Below are positions 30,914 to 39,124 of a stretch of 64,000 nucleotides of DNA, piece after piece. The notes beneath the pieces are model-generated. The model did not search any database, was not told the DNA's origin, and saw only the letters and a list, made by a program, of their open reading frames with translations. This stretch comes from Kineococcus xinjiangensis (GTDB lineage Bacteria; Actinomycetota; Actinomycetes; Actinomycetales; Kineococcaceae), in assembly GCF_002934625.1 (NCBI RefSeq), contig NZ_PTJD01000002.1, forward strand, positions 124,001 to 188,000, read 5' to 3'. The position numbers and the translations under genes were made by a program. Each line of letters opens with the position of its first letter. Positions within the stretch are counted from its first letter, which is position 1.

Positions 30914-30991
30914 ATCGCTCGCTCATCGGCATGTGACTGCGCCGCCGACCGCCCAGGATCGCGCACTCAGCGCGGCAGAGGCGGACGTTCG
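30914..30991 (+). repeat. Island repeat copy K
   Basis: AATCGCTCGCTCATCGGCAT, GTGACTGCGCCGCCGACCGC, CCAGGATCGCGCACTCAGCG, CGGCAGAGGCGGACGTTCG. Shares its left half with J and its right half with I. Confidence 0.9.
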
Positions 30992-31069
30992 TCGTGCGGA
31001 TCTTGGCGCCACCCGACTCCAGTCACGAGCCTTCATCGGCGCCCCTAACGGGCCCGCCTGGGCACACTG

Positions 31070-31606
31070 ATGCTCATGGCTGAGGCGGTGCGTAGTCCCT
31101 CAACTCTCGGCGTCGACATCGGCGGTGTCATCGTCGCTAGGGCCGACCACGACGATGACACCTCCTTCTTCGGGTCGCGCCCCTTGCAGACGCCGGCAGT
31201 CCCCGGAGCGCTGGAGGCTCTGGCTCATCTCCACTCAGGCCCCTTCTGCGGCCGGGTGCACTTGGTCTCCAAGGCCTCGGCCCGCATCGAAGCCGTCACC
31301 CGCGCCTGGCTCGCCCACCACCACTTCTTCGACCGCACGGGCATCGACGCGTCCCACCTGCACTTCGTACGGGAGCGGCGGGACAAGGCGCAGGTGTGCG
31401 AACGGCTGGGCGTCACCCACTTCGTCGACGACCGCCTCGACGTTCTCGCGCTCCTGGAGACCGTCGATCACCGCTACTGGTTCACCGGAGGCCTGCCTGA
31501 CTCGGCCACCTCCCCGCCCCCGCCTGCTCAGGTGAGCCGCATCGTCGCCTGGAGCGAGGCGCACGACCTCTTCCAGGGTCCCGCCACTCACCCCACGCCG
31601 GGCTGA
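31070..31606 (+). CDS. HAD-like hydrolase, cassette 11
   Basis: 178 residues. LGVDIGGVIVA (about residue 13) matches motif I of short HAD nucleotidase-like proteins, but the second aspartate is glycine (DIGG rather than DIDG). HLVSKASARI (about 65) fits motif II and THFVDDRLDVLALLE (about 116) the acidic motif IV. No cap domain is visible. ATG at 31070 is the longest start; ATG at 31076 is equally likely. Activity is doubtful without the acid/base aspartate. The stop overlaps repeat L by one or two bases. Confidence 0.7.
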   Translation: MLMAEAVRSPSTLGVDIGGVIVARADHDDDTSFFGSRPLQTPAVPGALEALAHLHSGPFCGRVHLVSKASARIEAVTRAWLAHHHFFDRTGIDASHLHFVRERRDKAQVCERLGVTHFVDDRLDVLALLETVDHRYWFTGGLPDSATSPPPPAQVSRIVAWSEAHDLFQGPATHPTPG

Positions 31607-31661
31607 GCGGACATCCGCAGATCGACATGATCGCGCCCGCACGGCGTCATGGTCGGATGTT
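31606..31661 (+). repeat. Island repeat copy L
   Basis: AGCGGACATCCGCAGATCGA, CATGATCGCGCCCGCACGGC, GTCATGGTCGGATGTTG. The left arm ACATCCG pairs perfectly with CGGATGT, where other copies have a G-T pair. It is followed by GTTGGGT, the only copy whose end fits GTTRRRY. Confidence 0.85.
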
Positions 31662-31748
31662 GGGTCGCCGCTTGGGGGCGGCGGACGTGGCACGCTGCGC
31701 AATGTGCAGCGTGGTGAAGATCAGCGGACTGGCCAGGAGCAGCCCTCG

Positions 31749-32195
31749 GTGATCCAAGGGGAGGCGTCGGACCGCTGCCTCTTCTGCCGGATCATCGCCG
31801 GTGACATCCCGGCTTCGATAGTCGTGCAGGACACCCATGTGGTCGCCTTCATGGACATCGAGCCGGTCAACCCCGGACACGTCATGGTCGTCCCCCGACG
31901 GCACTGCCTCGGCGTCTCGGACATGCCCGAGGACGTCGGCCTGCAGCTGTGGTCTACCGCGCACCGCCTCGCCGGAGTCATGCGCAGCGCCTTTCCCGAG
32001 ACCCAGGGAATCAACCTGCTGCTTTCTGAGGGCGAGGCGGCAGATCAGAGCGTGCCCCACGCTCACCTGCACGTCATCCCCCGCAGGGCCGGCGACCCGC
32101 TACGCATCAGCGCCGCCCCCGCAGCGCCGGAACCGCGTGACCACCTCGACCAGGCAGCGCGCCAGCTCCAGGCCCACCTCCGCCCCGACTCCTGA
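31749..32195 (+). CDS. HIT-family protein, cassette 12
   Basis: 148 residues. The histidine triad is HAHLHVIP (about residue 101), with the usual lead CLFCRIIAGDIPASIVV, FMDIEPVNPGHVMVVPRRH and INLLLSEGEAADQSV. HIT proteins of this group hydrolyse nucleotide phosphoramidates or dinucleoside polyphosphates. GTG at 31749 is preferred because AGGAG lies about 9 nt upstream; GTG at 31704 would add 15 residues that are not conserved in the family. The gene fills the interval between repeats L and M and ends right before M. Confidence 0.88.
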   Translation: MIQGEASDRCLFCRIIAGDIPASIVVQDTHVVAFMDIEPVNPGHVMVVPRRHCLGVSDMPEDVGLQLWSTAHRLAGVMRSAFPETQGINLLLSEGEAADQSVPHAHLHVIPRRAGDPLRISAAPAAPEPRDHLDQAARQLQAHLRPDS

Positions 32196-32256
32196 GGCGG
32201 GGCGACACCCTCCACCCCCATGACCGCGCCCGCAGCGCGGCGAAGTCGGATGTTCG
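32196..32256 (+). repeat. Island repeat copy M
   Basis: GGCGGGGCGACACCCTCCAC, CCCCATGACCGCGCCCGCAG, CGCGGCGAAGTCGGATGTTC. The right half matches copy I; the left half is divergent. Confidence 0.85.
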
Positions 32257-32295
32257 TAAGCCTCGCTCCGTGGGGCTGAGTGCCAGCATGGGGTG

Positions 32296-33174
32296 ATGGC
32301 GTGGTGGCGGCTGAGGAGGAGGCGACAGGAGCCCGAGCCGGCCGTCGAGGAGGCACCAACGCCGTCGGGGCCGCCGGCGGATCCGCTGGATCTGCTGCCC
32401 GAGCAGCAGCGCCCGGCCGGGGGACTCGGTGTGCAACTGCAGGCCGGTGACCTCGTGCGGCCGACGCTGGAGGAGCCTCATGCGCCGGTGCTGTGGCTGA
32501 GCCGTGGCCCGGCCGAGGCCGGCGCTTGGGCGGCGCTGCGCACGCAGCACCCCCGGACCGGGCTGTGGCCGCTACTGCTGCACGGCCTGGGCAGCGGGGA
32601 GCACGAGCAGCGCCCGTGGGCGGTGGGTGAGCTGAACCCGCCCGCGGAGTACTCCGTCCCGGGGGAGCACTCAGCAGAGGCGGTGCTGGCCGAGTGGTGG
32701 CGCTGGCACGACTGGGAGGACCCCGACTTCCTCGACGACGCGGCCCCCTACGGCCCGACCTGGCCGGGCCTGGCGCCTGAACTGCCGTTGCGCGAGGACC
32801 CCGACCAGGCCGCCGACGCCCACGCCGAGGAGCTGCTGGTGAGCCCGGAGCCGAGGCCACGGCTGGGCTTGGTGGCCGCGGCCCGAGGAGCGGACGCCCT
32901 CACCGCAGTCGGCTGGAACGGGCCGGGGCAGTTCGAGTGGGACACCGGCAAGCTCTCGTCGGTGGTGCGCTCGTGGGAGGACCGCTTCGGTGCCCGGGTC
33001 GTCGGAGTCGGCTTCGCCAGCCTCCACCTCAGCGTCGCCGCACCGCCGCGGACCTGGGAGGAGGCGATGGCGATCGCGGCCGAGCACGTGACGGCCAACC
33101 AGGAGCACACGCTGATGCGGCCCTACGCGCCCGACCTCATCGGCGCCGCCTCCTGGCGCCTGTGGTGGGACTAG
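32296..33174 (+). CDS. DUF4253-like protein, cassette 13
   Basis: 292 residues, soluble. The C-terminal third carries the DUF4253 pattern: SSVVRSWEDRFGARVVGVGF, LHLSVAAPPRTWEEAMAIAA, EHVTANQEHTL and the final LIGAASWRLWWD. The N-terminal half (APVLWLSRGPAEAGAWAALR, TGLWPLLLHGLGSG) fits the rest of that family. DUF4253 proteins occur near toxin and immunity genes, but their role is unknown. ATG at 32296 (a GTG precedes it directly). Last full cassette of the island. Confidence 0.82.
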   Translation: MAWWRLRRRRQEPEPAVEEAPTPSGPPADPLDLLPEQQRPAGGLGVQLQAGDLVRPTLEEPHAPVLWLSRGPAEAGAWAALRTQHPRTGLWPLLLHGLGSGEHEQRPWAVGELNPPAEYSVPGEHSAEAVLAEWWRWHDWEDPDFLDDAAPYGPTWPGLAPELPLREDPDQAADAHAEELLVSPEPRPRLGLVAAARGADALTAVGWNGPGQFEWDTGKLSSVVRSWEDRFGARVVGVGFASLHLSVAAPPRTWEEAMAIAAEHVTANQEHTLMRPYAPDLIGAASWRLWWD

Positions 33175-33208
33175 CGCAGCTCCTCCACACCACAGAACAC
33201 ATCCTCAA

Positions 33209-33226
33209 ATCGACATGAGCGGAAGA
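33209..33226 (+). repeat. Island repeat half copy N (right boundary)
   Basis: AATCGACATGAGCGGAAG matches the left third of copy I (TTCGACATGGGCGGACG) at most positions; no right half follows. It marks the right end of the repeat-bounded island. Confidence 0.55.
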
Positions 33227-33277
33227 TCATCTAGCCCTCGCCGAGATCCGCAGGACGGGCTCTAGGCCGAACGGGTG

Positions 33278-34036
33278 ATGATCAGTGCAACACTGACGGC
33301 CATGGCCTCTCTACCCCACGTTCACCGTCTGGTCACCCGACCGGCATCCGCCGTCGGGCACGGACGCTGGGAGGTGCGCCTCACCCTGGTCGCTGCCGTG
33401 GCCAGCACGGCGATCGCGGTGCTCCTGAGCGCCGTGATCCAGTCGAACCCGGCGTACTTCACGGCGGCGGTGCGCGATGTCCTCGCCGTCGCGCGCTCCG
33501 GTGACCAGCTGCCCTTCTTCACCGGTTACGTCACCTTCGCCGGGTGCGTGGGGTGGATCGCCGCGGCCGCGGCCGCGGTCCTGGCCGGCTGGGTCGCCCT
33601 GCGGCGCGGGTCGCGGCGAGCGGGTGGGCTGCTGCTGGGCGTGGGCGGGCTGTCGGCGATCCTCGCGGCGGACGACCTCTTCATGCTGCACGACGGCCCC
33701 CTGGGTGGGCAGATCCCCGAGCAGGCGATCATGGGGACCTGGGTGGTGCTGGCGGGCGTGTGGGCCCTCACCTTCCGGCGCGAGCTGCTCGCCGACCGGA
33801 CCCTGCCGCTGCTGGCGCTGGCCGGCGTGTGGTTCGCGCACTCGTTCCTGGCGGACGCCGTGCCCGCGGTGGGGGCGATGTGGCTGCACGAGGAGTCGAC
33901 GAAGTTCGCGGCGATCCTCTGCTGGTTCCTGTGGGTCTGGCTGCGCTCGGTGCGGACCCTGCTCCCCGCGACGGTCGACGTGCGCGACGCGGGCGCGCCG
34001 GCCGTGGATCGCCGGAGGCAGGACGTGCTGAGCTGA
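33278..34036 (+). CDS. Seven- or eight-helix membrane protein of unknown function
   Basis: 252 residues. Hydrophobic segments near 30-55, 85-110, 118-138, 152-170, 178-198 and 205-225. A conserved-looking ADDLFMLHDG (about 132) and MWLHEESTKFAAILCW (about 207) place charged His/Asp/Glu residues in or beside membranes, as in ceramidase-like (CREST) proteins, but the match is not certain. Start choices at 33275, 33278 and 33302 have no decisive ribosome site. It lies outside the repeat array and converges on clpB. No function is assigned. Confidence 0.6.
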   Translation: MISATLTAMASLPHVHRLVTRPASAVGHGRWEVRLTLVAAVASTAIAVLLSAVIQSNPAYFTAAVRDVLAVARSGDQLPFFTGYVTFAGCVGWIAAAAAAVLAGWVALRRGSRRAGGLLLGVGGLSAILAADDLFMLHDGPLGGQIPEQAIMGTWVVLAGVWALTFRRELLADRTLPLLALAGVWFAHSFLADAVPAVGAMWLHEESTKFAAILCWFLWVWLRSVRTLLPATVDVRDAGAPAVDRRRQDVLS

Positions 34037-34056
34037 CCGTTCGACACCGCGCGCCG

Positions 34057-34100
34057 GACCGGGCGGGGGCCGACTCGTAGGAGTCGGCCCCCGCCCGGTC
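34057..34100. terminator. 20-bp perfect hairpin between convergent genes
   Basis: GACCGGGCGGGGGCCGACTC pairs exactly with 34081-34100 around the tetraloop GTAG. It separates the membrane protein gene from clpB and could act on both strands. Confidence 0.85.
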
Positions 34101-34175
34101 TCGTCGGGCCGTCGGACGGCGCCCGGTCCCGTCGGGCCGTCGGACGGCGCCCGGTCCCGTCGGGCCGTCAGACGG
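34092..34175. repeat. 28-bp tandem repeat, three copies, at the 3' end of clpB
   Basis: CGCCCGGTCCCGTCGGGCCG plus TCGGACGG, repeated at 34092, 34120 and 34148 with two substitutions in total. Each unit contains a small GCCCG/CGGGC hairpin. The last unit overlaps the clpB stop codon and the first overlaps the terminator arm. Confidence 0.95.
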
Positions 34176-36834
34176 TGACGGGCTCCTCCGCGCGCCGGAC
34201 CACGAGGCCCTGCGCACCGGCGACGTGCGCCTTCGACAGGTCGATCCCGTCGGCGGAGCCGTCGGTGAGCTCCAGCGCGCCGGGCTGGACGTCCACCTCG
34301 ACGGTGTCGCCGTCGCGGACCTCGCCGGACAGGATCGCCCTGGCGAGGCGGTCGCCGATCTCCCGCTGCACGAGGCGGCGCAGCGGCCGCGCCCCGTAGG
34401 CGGGGTCGTAGCCGGTGAGCGCCAGCCAGTCCTTGGCGGCGTCGGTGACCCGCAGGGTGAGCCGCCGGTCGGCCAGCCGCCTCGCCAGCCGCTCGACCTG
34501 CAGCTCCACGATCCGCGACAGCTCCTGCGTCGACAGCGGGTCGAAGACGACCACGTCGTCGAGGCGGTTGAGGAACTCGGGCTTGAACGACGCCCGCACC
34601 GCCGCCATCACGGCCTCGTGCTTCTGCTCCCGCGTCAGCCCGGGCTCGACGAGGAACTGCGAGCCGAGGTTGGAGGTCAGCACCAGGATCGCGTTGCGGA
34701 AGTCCACGGTGCGGCCCTGCCCGTCGGTGAGCCGGCCGTCGTCGAGGACCTGCAGGAGGATGTCGAAGACCTCCGGATGGGCCTTCTCCACCTCGTCCAG
34801 CAGGACCACCGAGTACGGCCTGCGGCGCACGGCCTCGGTGAGCTGACCGCCCTCCTCGTAGCCGACGTAGCCGGGGGGCGCGCCGACGAGACGGGCGACG
34901 GCGTGCTTCTCGGAGTACTCGCTCATGTCGATGCGGACCATGGCGCGCTCGTCGTCGAAGAGGAAGTCCGCCAGGGACTTCGCCAGCTCCGTCTTGCCGA
35001 CGCCGGTCGGCCCGAGGAACAGGAACGAGCCGGTGGGGCGGTCGGGGTCGTTGACGCCGGCCCGGGAGCGGCGCACCGCGTCGGAGACGGCGCCCACGGC
35101 CCGGTGCTGCCCGATGAGGCGGGAGCCGAGGACGTCCTCCATGTGCAGGAGCTTCTCGGTCTCCCCTTCGAGGAGGCGCCCGGCGGGGATGCCGGTCCAG
35201 CCCGCGACGACGTCGGCGATGTCGTCGGGGCCGACCTCGTCGGCGACCATCGGCTTGTGCGTGCCGCCGGAGGACTCGGCGGCCTGCGCGGCGGCGAGGT
35301 CGGCCTCCAGGGCGGGGATGCGCCCGTAGAGGATCTCGCTGGCGCGGCCGAGGTCGCCCTCGCGCTGGAGCCGCTCCGCCTGGGAGCGCAGCTCGTCGAT
35401 CTGCTGCTTCAGCTCGCCGACGCGGTTGAGCCCGGCCTTCTCCTGCTCCCAGCGGACGGTGAGGGCGGCGAGCTGCTCCTGCTTGTCGGCGAGGGTGGCG
35501 CGCAGCGCCTCCAGCCGGTCGCGGGAGGCGTCGTCGCCCTCCTTCTCCAGGGCGAGCTCCTCCATGAGGAGCCGGTCCACGGCCCGGCGCAGCTCGTCGA
35601 TCTCGATGGGCGAGGAGTCGATCTCCATGCGCAGGCGGGAGGCGGCCTCGTCGACGAGGTCGATGGCCTTGTCCGGGAGCTGGCGGCCGCTGATGTAGCG
35701 GTCGGACAGCGCCGCGGCGGCGACGAGGGCGGAGTCGGCGATGGCGACCTTGTGGTGCGCCTCGTACCGCTCCTTGAGCCCGCGCAGGATGGCGATGGTG
35801 TCGGCCACGCTCGGCTCGCCCACGTAGACCTGCTGGAAGCGGCGCTCCAGGGCGGGGTCCTTCTCGATGCGCTCGCGGTACTCGTCGAGGGTGGTGGCGC
35901 CGACGAGGCGGAGCTGGCCGCGGGCGAGCATGGGCTTGAGCATGTTGCCGGCGTCCATGGAGCCCTCGGCGGCACCGGCGCCGACGACGGTGTGGAGTTC
36001 GTCGATGAAGGTGACGATCTGGCCCTCGCTGCGCTGGATCTCGGCGAGGACGGCCTTGAGGCGCTCCTCAAACTCACCGCGGTACTTCGCGCCGGCGACC
36101 ATGGCGGCCAGGTCGAGGGAGATGAGCCGCTTGTCCCGCAGCGACTCCGGCACGTCGCCGGCGACGATGCGCTGCGCGAGGCCCTCGACGACGGCGGTCT
36201 TGCCGACGCCGGGCTCGCCGATGAGGACGGGGTTGTTCTTGGTGCGCCGGGACAGCACCTGCACGACGCGGCGGATCTCGGAGTCGCGGCCGATGACCGG
36301 GTCGAGGTGACCCTCGCGGGCGGCCGCGGTGAGGTCGACGCCGTACTTCTCCAGCGCCTGGTAGGCGCCCTCAGGGTCGGGCGAGGTGACCTTGGCGCCG
36401 CCGCGGACGGACGGCAGGGCGTCGAGGAGCGCGTCGCGGGTGGCGCCGACGGCGCGCAGGGCCTCGCCCGCGGCGGAGGTGCCCGCGGCGGCGGCGAGGA
36501 GGAGGTGCTCGGTGGAGACGTAGGCGTCGTCGAGCGAGCGGGCCTCGTCGCCGGCGGCCTGCATGAGCTGCAGGGCGGGACGGGACAGCTGCGGCTGGGC
36601 GACGCTAGAGCCGGAGGCGCTGGGCAGCGAGGCGAGGGCGCCCTTGACGCGGTTGAGCACGGTGCGGCGGTCGGTGCCGAGCTTGTCGAGCAGGACGCCC
36701 GCGACGCCGTTCTCCTGCTCCAGGAGCGCGGCGAGGACGTGCAGGGGCTCGACCATGGGGTGACCGCCGTTGGTGGCGCGGCTGACGGCGTCGGAGAGCG
36801 CCTCCTGGGCGCGGGTGGTGAGCTTCAGGTCCAC
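34168..36834 (-). CDS. clpB: Chaperone ClpB (AAA+ disaggregase)
   Basis: 888 residues. Order: Clp N domain (about 1-145; [16 protein letters not shown]), first AAA+ (Walker [14 protein letters not shown] about 205, arginine-finger region near ALERRFQQV), coiled-coil middle domain (about 410-525), second AAA+ ([15 protein letters not shown] about 615; [14 protein letters not shown]), and C-terminal small domain. It works with DnaK/DnaJ/GrpE to reactivate aggregated protein. GTG at 36834 has GGAGGG about 6 nt upstream. A HAIR-type operator lies 55 bp upstream, and hspR is in this window, so HspR control is very likely. Confidence 0.97.
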   Translation of the reverse strand: MDLKLTTRAQEALSDAVSRATNGGHPMVEPLHVLAALLEQENGVAGVLLDKLGTDRRTVLNRVKGALASLPSASGSSVAQPQLSRPALQLMQAAGDEARSLDDAYVSTEHLLLAAAAGTSAAGEALRAVGATRDALLDALPSVRGGAKVTSPDPEGAYQALEKYGVDLTAAAREGHLDPVIGRDSEIRRVVQVLSRRTKNNPVLIGEPGVGKTAVVEGLAQRIVAGDVPESLRDKRLISLDLAAMVAGAKYRGEFEERLKAVLAEIQRSEGQIVTFIDELHTVVGAGAAEGSMDAGNMLKPMLARGQLRLVGATTLDEYRERIEKDPALERRFQQVYVGEPSVADTIAILRGLKERYEAHHKVAIADSALVAAAALSDRYISGRQLPDKAIDLVDEAASRLRMEIDSSPIEIDELRRAVDRLLMEELALEKEGDDASRDRLEALRATLADKQEQLAALTVRWEQEKAGLNRVGELKQQIDELRSQAERLQREGDLGRASEILYGRIPALEADLAAAQAAESSGGTHKPMVADEVGPDDIADVVAGWTGIPAGRLLEGETEKLLHMEDVLGSRLIGQHRAVGAVSDAVRRSRAGVNDPDRPTGSFLFLGPTGVGKTELAKSLADFLFDDERAMVRIDMSEYSEKHAVARLVGAPPGYVGYEEGGQLTEAVRRRPYSVVLLDEVEKAHPEVFDILLQVLDDGRLTDGQGRTVDFRNAILVLTSNLGSQFLVEPGLTREQKHEAVMAAVRASFKPEFLNRLDDVVVFDPLSTQELSRIVELQVERLARRLADRRLTLRVTDAAKDWLALTGYDPAYGARPLRRLVQREIGDRLARAILSGEVRDGDTVEVDVQPGALELTDGSADGIDLSKAHVAGAQGLVVRRAEEPVTV

Positions 36835-36888
36835 GGGTGCTCCCTCCTGTGGTGTGGTGTGGACGGCTGCCCGGTACAACGCACCAGA

Positions 36889-36909
36889 GTTGAGTTTGTT
36901 CCGCTCAAC
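36889..36909 (-). promoter_or_regulatory. HAIR-type HspR operator upstream of clpB
   Basis: GTTGAGTTTGTTCCGCTCAAC: inverted arms TTGAGT and GCTCAA separated by 7 nt, matching the HAIR consensus CTTGAGT-N7-ACTCAAG. Two similar sites precede dnaK. Confidence 0.8.
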
Positions 36910-36940
36910 CTGTGCGTCAGGGCCGCTCCACGCCTCGGGG

Positions 36941-36991
36941 CGGGGACGTCGCACCGGCAACACGACGCGCGTCGCCGGTGCGACGTCCCCG
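36941..36991. terminator. 18-bp perfect hairpin (GGGGACGT family, copy 2)
   Basis: CGGGGACGTCGCACCGGC (36941-36958) and its exact complement (36974-36991), loop of 15 nt that itself contains GACGCGCGTC. It ends the GH12 gene 9 bp after its stop. Confidence 0.75.
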
Positions 36992-36999
36992 CGCCGCCC

Positions 37000-38262
37000 C
37001 TACCCGAGGACCCACTGCTGGTTGGCGGCCCCGATGCACGTCCAGACCAGCACCCGCGCCCCGTTGGCGGTGCCGGAACCCTCCACGTCGAGGCACATGC
37101 CGGTGTGGGCGGAGGCGATGGTGCCGTCGGCGCGGACGTCCCACTTCTGGTTCACGCGGCCGTTGCACCGGTAGGTGCCGACGACGGCCCCGGGGGCCGT
37201 GCGCGCCTTGAGCACGTCGAGGCACCTGTCGCCGTAGACGCGGATCTCCCGCGCCGCCGTGCGGGTGAAGCGCTGGTTCACCGCGCCGCTGCAGTCCCAG
37301 ATCTGCAGGGGGATCGAGTCCCCGCGCTGGGCGCCGGGGACGTCGAGGCAGCGGCCGGACTGCTTCCCGCGGACGGCGCCCGGGAACGGGGCCGGGGTCG
37401 GGGCGGGGGCGGGTGCGCCGACGTCGACGGAGTACGCGGTGGTGTCCAGCCGCCCGGCGCCGGTGAAGACCTCGGCGCCCGCCTGCACGCTGGTGAGGTA
37501 CTTCGACTCGTCGAGCCAGCCGCGCGCCTCGAGGACGTCCAGCGCGTCGTCGAGGTCGAGGGACACCGAGCCGGTGTTGCTGGTGCGGACGAAGGAGTAG
37601 ACGTTCCAGCCGATGTTGCCCCGGTGGAGGTCCCACGTCGCGCCGCCGAACTCGACGGTGGCCTCGCGGGGGCCGATGGGGGCGGCGCCTCCGCTGCGGT
37701 GGGTCCAGACCATCACCTCGTCGGTGGGCTGGTTCTGCCACGTGGGGTCGGCCACGTCGTGCAGCCAGAGGTCGTAGGCCACGTTCATGGCGCCCGGGGT
37801 GCTCTCGGTGACGGAGTACTGCCAGCGGGTGTCGATCGGCCGTTCGTCGGAGAGCTGCACGGGAAGGCCGCTGCCGGGGACCTTCGTGCCCCAGTGCCAG
37901 CCCATGACGGCGCTGGCGTAGGACTTCACCGCAGTGGGACCGCCCGACCAGTTCCAGCTCGTGCTCCACGAGATCGTCGATCCCGTGACGGAGCCGCTGG
38001 TGAGGCACTGCGACCCGCTGCCGGCGTCGGCGCCCCAGAGGTTGTTGTTCAGCCAGTACTTGCCGAACGGGGTGACCGAGCCGTAGCGCTCGCAGACCGT
38101 GTCGGCGCTGGCCGGAGCCGCCGAGACCACCAGGCCGGAGGCGGCGAGCGCGACGGCTGCCAGCGCACTGCCGACGTCGCGGCGTCGCGTCCGGGTCGGC
38201 GCGTCGGTGGGCACGTCGGTGGGCACGTCGGTGGGCACGTCGGTGGGCACGTCGGTGGGCAC
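37000..38262 (-). CDS. Secreted GH12 endoglucanase/xyloglucanase with ricin-type lectin domain
   Basis: 420 residues. A signal peptide (about 25-50, ALAAVALAASGLVVSAAPASA) follows an unusual VPTD-repeat lead. The GH12 domain (about 52-270) shows YWLNNNLWGADAGSGSQCL, WNWSGGPTAVKSYASA, DEVMVWTHRSGG (nucleophile Glu) and VQAGAEVFTG (acid/base Glu). A ricin B/CBM13 domain follows (about 290-420) with repeated CLDV and NQRF/NQKW/NQQW motifs. It cleaves beta-1,4-glucans. GTG at 38262 has GGGAGG 5 nt upstream; the following VPTD units offer further in-frame GTG codons. It fits the nearby beta-glucan genes. Confidence 0.9.
   Translation of the reverse strand: MPTDVPTDVPTDVPTDVPTDAPTRTRRRDVGSALAAVALAASGLVVSAAPASADTVCERYGSVTPFGKYWLNNNLWGADAGSGSQCLTSGSVTGSTISWSTSWNWSGGPTAVKSYASAVMGWHWGTKVPGSGLPVQLSDERPIDTRWQYSVTESTPGAMNVAYDLWLHDVADPTWQNQPTDEVMVWTHRSGGAAPIGPREATVEFGGATWDLHRGNIGWNVYSFVRTSNTGSVSLDLDDALDVLEARGWLDESKYLTSVQAGAEVFTGAGRLDTTAYSVDVGAPAPAPTPAPFPGAVRGKQSGRCLDVPGAQRGDSIPLQIWDCSGAVNQRFTRTAAREIRVYGDRCLDVLKARTAPGAVVGTYRCNGRVNQKWDVRADGTIASAHTGMCLDVEGSGTANGARVLVWTCIGAANQQWVLG
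38203..38262 (-). repeat. 12-bp tandem repeat at the GH12 start, five copies
   Basis: GTCGGTGGGCAC on the plus strand, five perfect units, encoding VPTD five times from the GTG start. Each unit begins with GTG on the coding strand. Confidence 0.95.
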
Positions 38263-38436
38263 GGAACCTCCCCGCGGCGGCGGGGTGCCACCGGTCGAAC
38301 TCCTCCCCGACGACGGGGGTGGCGGACTCGGCCGAGCGCCACGGGAACGGGAACCTAGGTGATCATGCGTGACGGGGTCAACACGGAGCGGCGTCAGGAC
38401 CCACCTGCGCACCCACCTCCCGAGGGCCGGGCCGCC

Positions 38437-38964
38437 TCAGCCGCTGCGGGGCGACATGTAGGGCGCCACCGCCGAGGCGTCGCCCATCGAGCTGCGCTGG
38501 ATCACGGCGAAGCTGCCGTCGGCCTGCAGCACGACCGCGGCGACGTCGTCGAGGCTGCCCAAGCCGTTCTCCCGGGCGGCGGAGTGGACGTCCGACTCGA
38601 GGAAGCGGTGCCGCCTCATCGCGGGCTCGACGAACTCCCCGTCGTGGAAGAGCAGGACGGGGCCGGTGTCGACGAGCCGACGGAAGCCGGAGGAGCGCCG
38701 ACGCAGCGCCGCGAAGGCCCACTGCAGCGCCACCAGCAGGGTCAGTGCGAGCAGCGCCACGACGAGGGGGACCTCGGTGGCGGTGAGGACCCGCCCGTAG
38801 GCCGATCCGAGCGTGACCGTCAGCACGAAGTCGAACGGCGTCATCTTCGCCAGGTTGCGCGGGCCGGTGACGCGCAGGACGCCCACCAGCCAGACGTAGC
38901 CCAGGGTCCCGACCACCAGCAGCCGGACGACGGGGTCCCAGCCGCCCCACCACAACTCGTCCAC
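38437..38964 (-). CDS. DUF421 (YetF-like) membrane protein
   Basis: 175 residues. Three N-terminal helices (about 8-80) with RVTGPRNLAKMTPFDFVLTV typical of DUF421/YetF, then the cytoplasmic domain (GPVLLFHDGEFVEPAMRRHR, VAAVVLQADGSFAVIQRSS). Function unknown; homologues are linked to spore or stress phenotypes in some bacteria. GTG at 38964 follows GAGAGGAGG. Divergent from the RNase Z gene. Confidence 0.88.
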   Translation of the reverse strand: MDELWWGGWDPVVRLLVVGTLGYVWLVGVLRVTGPRNLAKMTPFDFVLTVTLGSAYGRVLTATEVPLVVALLALTLLVALQWAFAALRRRSSGFRRLVDTGPVLLFHDGEFVEPAMRRHRFLESDVHSAARENGLGSLDDVAAVVLQADGSFAVIQRSSMGDASAVAPYMSPRSG

Positions 38965-39124
38965 AGCGCCCCTCCTCTCGTGCGGCGACCCGCTGGTCGC
39001 CCGCGCCGACCCTCCCAGCCCGGGGCGCGCCCGGCGCGGGGACGACCGCACCGGCCCGGGGCGCGGCGCGGCCGGACGCTCCCGCGTCCGCGCCCCGGGC
39101 GCCGGCTCCTGCGATGCTTCGGGG

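Noticed and set aside
21148-33226. CRISPR array as the explanation for the regular repeats
   Set aside because: Intervals are several hundred bp to over 1 kb and contain genes, the repeats vary in sequence, and no cas gene is present.
21148-33226. Classical integron with intI and canonical attC sites
   Set aside because: No tyrosine recombinase gene is visible in the window and the repeat ends do not fit RYYYAAC...GTTRRRY except partly in copy L. Kept only as an analogy.
34225-38358. Plus-strand open frame of about 1377 codons
   Set aside because: Antisense to clpB and GH12, with low-complexity Arg/Gly/Ala composition and no domain; a GC shadow.
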